This document shows, in pieces, positions 60,201 through 64,000 of a stretch of DNA of 64,000 nt; the stretch's first letter is position 1, and every line of letters begins with the position of its first letter. The DNA is from Rhabdornis inornatus (Eukaryota > Chordata > Aves > Passeriformes > Rhabdornithidae). The notes under the pieces are model-generated. The model saw nothing but the letters and a program-made list of their open reading frames with translations. It made no database searches and was not told the origin of the DNA. The translations under genes and the position numbers were made by a program. The stretch spans positions 496,001-560,000 of the forward strand of contig VWZS01000850.1 in assembly GCA_013397075.1 (NCBI GenBank). Reading direction: 5' to 3'.

Positions 60201-62174
60201 TTGTTCCACTTCCCTCTTTCTTTCAGGGTAGGATTCTTTCCCCCACAGCTCTGTTTTGGGAGCTTTGTATCCATATGCAACCCTGGGTTTATATGATGAA
60301 GTCAAGCTCTGCTGATGTTCCTCTCGCTGGACATGTTGCAATAGGAGGTGCCAGCCTGATATTCCCATGGTCTGAAGCACCTCTGGCCAAGGAGGCTAAG
60401 GTGCCACTTCAGTGAAAAGTTCTCTGGCTAAACCTTCCTATCTAATGTTAGACCAGAAACTCTTTAAAAATGTTTCTAACTGCTCCCACTCCATGTTAAC
60501 AAAAAAAGGACTGGCTCTGTAGATGAATATGGAGAGCATGGCATCACTCCAGTGTGGGTTTCACCATAAACTTCAGCATATTCTCTGTCTCAAGGATTCA
60601 GCAGCTACCAAGCACTGTATAACATAAGCACCAAACTATTGCTGGAGTGGAAATTATCCCATTATACCCATTTAGGCCAACTGTCTAGGAATAGAGCAAT
60701 GAGAAAAAAAATTACTGCACGAGGTGATGACAGTGGTTCATTAAAAACTGATAAAATGCTAGGATATTATTAAGTGTGGCATACTACTATTTGTATATAT
60801 CTAAGCTGAGGAAACAGAGATCCAGTATAAGTAGATGGAACTTTATAAATGGACTTTTGTGGTCACACTAGCTGTGCAGTAAGACAGTGTATTTTTAATA
60901 ATTACATTGTGGTGATGCACAGAATCGATAAAGCACTTCCCAGGGATACATGAAGATGTGTCTGTCACTAGATGTTTGCAGCCACCAAAAAGTGAAGTAC
61001 AACCCTCTGAAGGTCATGTTTGCCTGAGAGGACTGTACACACAGTACATGTCCCTACATGTAGTTATGTGCCCAGGCAGCTGAGGGCCTAGTGAGGCTCT
61101 CAGTCCCCCACAATGGGTCACAATTCTCAGCTAGAGAAACACAGACCCACTTGTGGTCCTTGTACTCTTGGTTAGAAACAGGAGGAGTGCAGATTCTAGC
61201 AAAGAGCAATGCCTACAGTGGCTGGCAAGTCTCTTTCCAAAGGCAAACCTGGACCAGGGATACCCTAGCCAAAACAACCAGCTGTATTCTGGGTGAAATC
61301 TCAACTGTTCTGCACACAGGAGCTAGCTATAACCACCACAAAACCAGTCATCACATCTGGCTTCAGCTGGTTTGGGTCTGTATTGAAGCAATTCCGTTGC
61401 CATGGCTTCAGTAATGATCCTCAGTCTTTATCTCACTTAGAGCAAGTCTCATCCTATGCAATGCGATGTCCACACAATCACGTTTTCTGGAGGGCATATC
61501 CTTTTCTGGCTGAAAGGTTTGTCTGGACAATCAGAAGAGTTTTATGACAGTGGCCAAGGGTTTTCTGTCCATGACTACATGGAGATGCTTGGGCCTCTGA
61601 AATGCAAAAATTGTTGGGAAAGGGCTGGGGTCGTGCACAGCCCCTCCATGAACTTCCCAAGCAGGTCATGCAGGTGCTGCCAGCCAGAAGCTCTGCTGGG
61701 AGCAGTGGAGACCCTCACAGGTCTGTGGCTGCAGATTAAGACCTTCATTCCTCTACAGACTAGCTTGGTATTTCTTCTTTCCTCCCACGCCCCTCCTTTT
61801 CCTTTTGTACCCCTGGGGAACAGAATCAACCAAGTATATATTGGTGGAAGTGGTTTTTTCAGACACCTCGCATTCCTCAGCACGCTGCTGGAAAAAAAAC
61901 CGGTGCGAGTCTGAATCCATAAGGAAACAGCGGGAAACCTTTTCTCTATGAAATCAACAAGGCATTGCCACTGATGTGAATAAGTCACAGACTTCCTGCT
62001 GGACACCTGAGAGACATCCACTCATCCTATGGAACAGAGAGAAGCAATTACTCTAAACTGTGGGCAAATAGGAAAAGATGAGGGTGTTTTCCCTCTCTTT
62101 CTTTCCCCACTATTTTAGGACCCAGCAGTTTTTTGCCCCAAGTGGAAAATAAGGATCGTTTCTCTATTCAGCCT
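57221..62174. other. Intergenic, no gene recognised
   Basis: It holds a short CA microsatellite at 57238-57252, a TTA-type microsatellite at about 59908-59945 and an ATGCAAAT octamer near 58838. Frames around 59840-60300 and 61450-62020 are chance frames without recognised homology. A minus-strand frame at 59008-59283 has a hydrophobic segment but no known family. Confidence 0.45.
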
Positions 62175-62466
62175 TGGTTTTTTTTGGTTGGTTTTTTTTT
62201 TGGTTTTTGGTTTTGTTTTTTTTTTTGTTTGGGGTTTTTTTGTTTGTTTGTTTGAGGGTTTTTTTGGTTTGTTTTTTGGTTTTTTTGGGGGGGGGGTGTT
62301 TTTTTTTTTGGGGTTTTTTTGTTTTTTTTTTTGAGGGGTTTTTTGGTTTGTTTTTTGGTTTTTTTGGGGGGGGGTTGTTTTTTTTTGGTGGTTTTTTTGT
62401 GGTATTTGTGTTTTTTTGTTTTTTTGTTTTGTTTTGTTTTTTGGTTTTTTTTTGTGTGTGTGCTTT
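62175..62466. repeat. T/G-run low-complexity block with tandem duplication
   Basis: About 290 bases are almost entirely runs of T and G on the plus strand. It includes G runs of 10 (62287-62296), 4 (62310-62313), 4 (62335-62338) and 9 (62366-62374). The unit beginning with the gaggg words near 62254 and 62333 recurs with a spacing of about 79 bases, so the block is partly a tandem duplication. The open frame through it is a composition artefact. Confidence 0.9.
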
Positions 62467-64000
62467 TTAGATGCTTATAAATCTTGCTAATTAGCTGTAG
62501 AAATCATAAAAGCTCAGCATAGTGTTTTAATCATAAGCTCCTCAGGACACTGATGTTCATGTTGTTCCCCGGATCCTCATTTCCATGTACGAATTACTGT
62601 GCCCATAACACTTTGGCAGCTCATCTCTCATGCCAAGGATATTTTCAACAGAATTATTATTTCAGTAACTAAGCCACAAGCTTACACCTACAAAAAATAA
62701 AAAATAGAGAAAGCAACAAGCAGTGGAAGGTCCTCCCCTCCTTGTACTGGTGGAGTATTAAAGCTTCTTCGAAGTAATTAAACACAGGTTTCAAGTATAA
62801 AGCCTGGCTGACAGATCAGTGAAACAATTTTCTAGTTTCTAAGAAGCTAAAGAAAAGTTCCCCAGTCAGCAGCTGAGGAGGATAGGAATCCATAAGCAAC
62901 ACACTTAGATACCAGTGCTAACACTTCGGGAAGTTCTGAGGCAATATAACAGGTCCAAGGCATCATGGACACAGCTGTGAAATCAAACCTCTCTTGAATT
63001 CTTATCCCAATCACCATAAATGGGGTCAGCATCTGCTAAGACACTGGATAATAATAGCTTGCTTAATTATACATTTTGCCTGTAATTTATTCCAGATCAA
63101 CTTTCCTAGTGGCAATGAAGGAGGGTATTTTCCAGTTCTTTTATGTTCCTGTGATTAGTGAATGATGCCCTTGGTATATGTGCATGCATTTAATTTTCAT
63201 TTTTGACTTTAATGCAATTTAACATCATCAAAATAAATATTATTCTTCACTTTTCCAAATTTTGTTTCAGTGCTTGTAAAGTAAATATTTTGCTTAAGAA
63301 TGTGGAAAGCCTGTGCCTGCTTACTGAAGCTCTCTCTGAGGGGAAGGAGGAGCCAATCCCTCTATCTCAGCTGCTCAGGATCACCCAACAGATGATGGTA
63401 CCTCTTTCAAGGTGGACAAGACCTTCCTAACCTGTGGCAGAGCAGCAGGGTGGATGTTCAGGGACACGTGCTTTAGCCACTCTATCAAATTTACCTTAGA
63501 TTCAACCCAAATAGGAAAGGATGAAGGGGTTAATGGAGTTAAAGCTTTATTTTTTTTTTGTTCCTTTACATGAATTATCAAACTACATTAATCTTTGAAC
63601 CACTAGACATCAGTCGCATTCGTTTACTGTCTTCATGCTGACAATGTCAGTCAAATTTGTGAGCAGCTGAGAGCTCCTGTGCTGGGAAAGGCTGCAGAAA
63701 ATCGAGCTGAGCCAATCTTGACCTTTTGGAATCCCCCACCTCTGCAGTGGCATGGCTGAGATGTCACAGGCCTCTGGTGGTTATTTCTCATACACCTAAG
63801 ACTGCTGGCAGTGAACATCACGGTTGAGAAGAATATCTTGGTTTGCAGCTGCAATGGAAATATGGAAATAATGGGAATATGGAAAGCACATAGGACGTGG
63901 TCTGCTCCGAGTGTGTGACTCCAGCCAATGTTGGGGAAGGCTTAGGTGAGTCAAGGGAAGCTCTGTGACTGTTCCCTTGGTCAAACAAAAGCACCCCTCA
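62467..64000. other. Intergenic, no gene recognised
   Basis: An AT-rich stretch to the right edge. A 75-codon plus-strand frame near 63203-63430 matches nothing I recognise and has no convincing splice context. No named repeat was found. Confidence 0.45.

Noticed and set aside
59840..60280. 146-codon minus-strand frame with an asparagine run
   Set aside because: The asparagine run comes from a TTA-type microsatellite and the rest has no recognisable domain.
61456..62021. Overlapping plus- and minus-strand frames of about 150 codons
   Set aside because: No family resemblance, no splice context, and both strands are equally open, which suggests chance.
62174..62470. 98-codon frame rich in F, G and V
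   Set aside because: It is a translation of the T/G low-complexity block.
1..64000. tRNA, rRNA, snRNA, CRISPR, riboswitch or bacterial-type operon
   Set aside because: No matching sequence was seen on a read-through of both strands; the window is vertebrate intron and intergenic DNA.

Overview
The window looks like bird nuclear DNA. Genes have long introns with GT-AG splice sites, there are several 3' fragments of CR1 LINEs (the dominant avian LINE), and one decayed solo LTR resembles a repeat family I know from songbird genomes. Nothing bacterial, plasmid or phage-like is present. A passerine or other neoavian bird is plausible, but I cannot fix the order or species. Most open reading frames in this DNA are chance frames in introns and intergenic sequence, and I have left them out.

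Left part (1-14,000): the window opens inside HINT3 (plus strand), whose last three coding exons lie at 1271-1340, 2136-2262 and 4226-4273. Its earlier exons are off the left edge. A likely polyadenylation signal at 5884 is followed almost at once by a decayed LTR (about 5933-6397). On the minus strand at 10406-10867 is a small gene for a 153-residue protein of the STARS/ABRA family (actin-binding Rho-activating protein), with a C-terminal Costars domain. An untranslated or partly coding first exon probably ends at 11219. A perfect SRF-type CArG box (11629-11638) and a minus-strand TATA box (11787-11794) lie upstream.

Centre (13,900-37,045): TRMT11, the catalytic subunit of the tRNA guanosine-10 N2-methyltransferase, is complete on the plus strand. 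It has 13 coding exons from 14016 to 36589, predicts 461 residues, starts in a CpG island and has a polyadenylation signal at 37019. All exon joins keep frame. HINT3 next to TRMT11 matches the known vertebrate gene order (NCOA7-HINT3-TRMT11). The ABRA-like gene between them is convergent with HINT3 and divergent from TRMT11.

Right part (37,045-64,000): I recognise no protein-coding gene here. It holds three CR1 fragments (minus at 41999-42745, plus at 47620-48094, minus at 56951-57220), a 70-bp-arm inverted repeat around a 98-bp loop (46073-46310), two overlapping perfect octamer motifs (46855-46868), a block of alternating T and G runs with an internal tandem duplication (62175-62466), and two unexplained minus-strand reading frames. 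CENPW, the next gene in the human order, was not found.

The genes are not a functional operon. HINT3 is a nucleotide-phosphoramidase-type HIT protein, TRMT11 a tRNA modification enzyme and the ABRA-like protein an actin/SRF-axis regulator; they share only location. I saw no undescribed multi-gene system. The most unusual items are the ABRA-like gene with its CArG box, the long inverted repeat, the T/G block, and the repeat that abuts the TRMT11 exon 7 splice donor.
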